Shown here: positions 17,801 to 20,317 of the stretch, piece after piece | Layout of the letters: each line of letters starts with the position of its first letter | Numbering within the stretch: the stretch's first letter is position 1 | Assembly (NCBI RefSeq): GCF_000611645.1 | Contig: NW_014012838.1 | Span: forward strand, 1 to 20,317 | Length of the DNA stretch: 20,317 bases | Direction of reading: 5' to 3' | Source: Monoraphidium neglectum | Lineage: Eukaryota > Chlorophyta > Chlorophyceae > Sphaeropleales > Selenastraceae | Translations under genes and position numbers: made by a program | The notes under the pieces: generated by a model | The model's input: only the letters and a program-made list of their open reading frames with translations | What the model was told of the DNA's origin: nothing | The model's database searches: none

Positions 17801-20317
17801 GGTGGGGGCCGCAGGGGCAGCAGCAGCAGCAGCAGACGTACGGGCGGACCCTGTCTTCCGTCAGCCTGACGGACAGCATATCCGCGTCGTCGGTCGGCGG
17901 CGGCGGCGAGGGCTGCGTGGAGAGCAGCTTCCAGATCGAGACGAAGCGCAAGGTGCGCCCTGGCGGCGGGGGGGGGGGTTGCTTGACATACGGCTGATAA
18001 CAACACATTCTTCCCGTTTGCTGCTTCAGCTGCTGCCTTGCTCCATGCTGGGACCCGCTTGCCCGGTTGAATCCCAACCGCACGCCGCTGCGGATCTGAC
18101 CCCAGCGCACGTGCGCCGACGCCGCCGCCCCCGCCGCGGCTGCCATGCTGCAGGCCCGGGACCTCGTCCGCTCGCTGCGCCTCGGCGCGCGCGACGCCAA
18201 CATGACGCCCGCCCAGGCGTGCGCCAGCCTGTCGTCGCTGTTCGCGCGGCACCCAGAGAGCAAGCAGCACTTCCTGAGCGAGGGGGGCGTGCTGGCCGCC
18301 ATGGAGATGCTGGACAGCGACACGACGAAAATCCTGGAGCCAGGTGGGTCGGGGATTGGGGGGCGCGCGTGGCTGGGTGTGTGTGGTGTGTGTGTGTTGG
18401 GGGGGGGGAGATGCCGAGGGTGTTGGGTGATTCCTGGGGTTGATTTGCTCATGTTGACGTGTGTGTGTGTGTGTGTGCGCGCGCGCGCGCGCGTCCATGA
18501 ATGCTCCCTTCCGTCTTGGGCTGACCCGTAGCTGGTTGTGCAGCGTTGCTGGTCAGGAGAAGCAGTGATTGCCTTGAGTTCTGGACCTTGCTTAGTCCCT
18601 TTTTTTTGAAACCTCAATCCCTCTTCACGCGCCCCTCCTGCTGCCCCATTCTCGCTTTGGCCCCGCAGCCGTGGAGCTGGTGTGCGCGTTCACCGCCGGC
18701 GACACGCGCCTGCTGGAGAGCCTCTGCCTCGTCGGCATCGTCCCCGCGATGTGCCGCATGGCGCTGCCCGCGCCGCCTGGCGCGGAGCGCCTGCGGTCGC
18801 GCGCCGCGGGGTTTGTGCAGCAGCTCTGCTTCAGCGGCGCCACCACGCTCCAGATGCTCATTGCCTGCGGCGGCCTGCGGTGAGCCGCCGCCTGCGTCCG
18901 GCCCCCTTCATTGCAACGCTATTGCTGCTAACCCCTGCGCGGCCGCGCGCTTGCCAGCCCCCGCTGCTGACCGGCAATCATGCGTGTTGCCCGGCCCGGC
19001 CTGTCAAAGGCTTGGGCGCGTCTGTGTCTTGCGCTTTCTTGCCTGCCTTGACTCAGCTCATATACCACAATTTGAATTCGAATTCTCATATAAATCGCAG
19101 GCACCTGGTGCTGATGGTGCAGGACAACCTGCAGGACCCCTCCAGCCTGACGCCCACCGGCCTGGCCTGCATCTGGCGGGCCCTCGAGGCGCACAGCGCG
19201 CTGCCAATAAACTACACCTGCCGCCTCCTGGCGCAGGCCGGCCTCGTACCGCGCCTATTCGCGGTGATCCGTCAAGCGGTCAGCCTGCAGGCGCGCTCGG
19301 AGCGGCAGCAGCAGCAGCAGCAGCAGGCGGGCGGGGGCGGCAGCAGCGGCGCGCTGTCGGCGCGGCACGCGCACACGCTCAGCAACGCCTCGGGGTATGA
19401 CTCGAGCGCGGCGTCCGCAGTGGGTCTGGGAGGGGTCGCGCGGAGTGCGCTCAGCACGAAAGAGGTCGGGCTGGGCGGCAGCCTGGCAGGTGAGGGGCTG
19501 AGGAGGGGGGCTGATGTGAGGGGACGCCCGCGGCGCATCTGGTTGGAGGGTGAGCCTCACACCTCTGAGCCTCGCCCTGGCTGAGGAGAAAACAGGGGCT
19601 GCTGTGTGTGCACTTGGTCTGCTGCCCTGAGTGTTGATGGGCGCGACAGCTGTCGCAGCCAGCTGTTGGAAAGTGTGAAACCCACACCCACGCTCGCGCC
19701 GCTGCAGGCACGGACGAGCTGCAGCTGCGCCAGTCGGCGCGCAACGGCGACGCCTCCGCCGGCGCGTCGTCCTCCTCCGCGCCCCGCCGCAACGACGGCG
19801 GCGCGGACCAGAACGGCCCCTCGTCCTCGCCGCTGTCCACCGCCGCCGCCGCGGCGCAGCAGCAGCAGCGGCTGCTGGCGGCCGCCAACCTGGAGGTGTG
19901 GCAGGCGTCTGCGGCGCCGGGGCAGGCCAGGAACGACTGGGCGCTGGAAAAGTGCTCGGGCCTGCTGCTAGTGCTCGCGCACGCGGACGCGGCGGTGAAG
20001 GCGACGATGTGCAGCAAGGACGGGCTGCAGTCGCTGCTGGACTGCCTGCAGCGGCTGCAGCCGCCGCACCTGGTGAAGGTGCGCGCGGCGGCGCCGGCGC
20101 GCCGGCGCGGGTCGCGTCAGGGGCGTGGCGACGAGGGGCCGCGGCTGAGGGCGAGCAGGGCGCAGCCGCTGGGGGCGTTGCCTGCATACTGCTTTGATAC
20201 CTCCACAAACCCCGCTGGCGGTGCACCTGCCCGCAGCACACACGTGGCCCCGAGGTTCATCACCCAACGGCGCCTGCACGCGCGCCCGGGCCCCGCACGC
20301 GGCGGCGTGCTCACCCC
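14876..20317 (+). CDS. M3KE1: MAP3K-epsilon (M3KE1/Cdc7-type) protein kinase with ARM-like repeats (3' partial)
   Basis: Nine in-phase exons: 14876-15316, 15592-15705, 16034-16165, 16395-16466, 16684-17952, 18154-18343, 18669-18879, 19101-19489 and 19708-20078; 1,063 residues before the next intron, continuing past the edge. The kinase (about 12-270) is complete: glycine loop GRGAYGQV, Lys41 in VAIK, Glu59, HRD at 134-136, DFG at 154-156, APE ending at 185. [16 protein letters not shown] and [15 protein letters not shown] are near-identical to plant MAP3K-epsilon. Then comes a Gly/Ala/Pro/Ser/Gln-rich linker of about 400 residues in one exon, and from residue 677 helical ARM/HEAT-like repeats ([50 protein letters not shown]). 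Plant and fungal relatives act in cell division and growth signalling. The first ATG is used; an in-frame GTG precedes it. Confidence 0.92.
17071..17091. repeat. CAG run encoding Gln7 in the kinase linker
   Basis: Seven CAG codons between PPA and PAQPAAQ. Similar short CAG runs occur in the same gene at 17818-17834 and 19305-19325. Confidence 0.85.
18458..18494. repeat. Alternating purine-pyrimidine tract (GT)n(GC)n in a kinase intron
   Basis: About 18 bases of (GT) run directly into about 16 bases of (GC), 37 bases with strict purine-pyrimidine alternation. Such tracts are the classic Z-DNA-forming sequence. It lies in the intron between the 18154-18343 and 18669-18879 exons. Confidence 0.9.
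20079..20317 (+). other. Intron sequence of the kinase gene at the right edge
   Basis: A GTGCGC donor follows LQPPHLVK at 20078. None of the three frames to the window end resembles the next ARM segment of the family, so the following exon lies outside. The stretch holds a perfect 18-base palindrome at 20091-20108. Confidence 0.55.

Noticed and set aside
17512..18617. Minus-strand frames of 288 and 328 codons.
   Set aside because: They are antisense to the kinase linker exon and intron, with His-Thr runs created by the GT/GC tract.
20091..20108. Perfect 18-base GC palindrome in the last intron.
   Set aside because: Such palindromes are expected by chance in sequence of this composition; no further signal nearby.

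Overview
The window looks like nuclear DNA from a green alga (Chlorophyta, GC-rich and intron-dense; the species cannot be named from sequence alone). The signs are short exons joined by GT-AG introns of roughly 80 to 525 bases, G/C-ending codons, TGTAA poly(A)-type signals (the usual green-algal form) 66-112 bases past several stops, a plastid-targeted storage-glucan phosphorylase, and a plant-type MAP3K-epsilon kinase. I rebuilt the gene models by hand from splice signals, reading phase and family resemblance. No RNA genes, CRISPR arrays or intact mobile elements were seen.

Layout from left to right. (1) 1-2044, minus: 5' portion of a plastidial alpha-glucan (starch) phosphorylase, with a transit-like peptide and an ACT-like module before the catalytic region, running off the left edge. 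(2) 2045-3598: lower-GC region with no clear gene, except a weak two-exon candidate for a small membrane protein at 2296-2864 (+). (3) about 3785-4713, plus: a TMEM107-like ciliary transition-zone membrane protein. (4) 4928-9941, minus, tail-to-tail with TMEM107: a SEC20/BNIP1-type ER SNARE carrying an exceptional predicted luminal tail of about 1,150 residues, made of Q-rich, Ala/Glu-repeat, polyglutamine and acidic segments. (5) 10257-12670, minus: a protein with two double-stranded-RNA-binding domains and a Gln/Tyr/Pro-rich repetitive tail. (6) 13337-14216, plus: an Elongin-B-like ubiquitin-fold protein, divergent from gene 5. (7) 14876 to the right edge, plus: MAP3K-epsilon (M3KE1/Cdc7 type), with an N-terminal kinase, a long disordered linker and ARM/HEAT-like repeats, continuing off the window.

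The genes do not form a pathway; this is an ordinary gene-dense eukaryotic neighbourhood covering starch metabolism, cilium, ER retrograde traffic, RNA binding, ubiquitin-fold and division signalling. The most unusual object is the SEC20 SNARE fused in frame to a giant repetitive tail. Next come the ACT-like module ahead of the phosphorylase and the TMEM107 homologue in a green alga.
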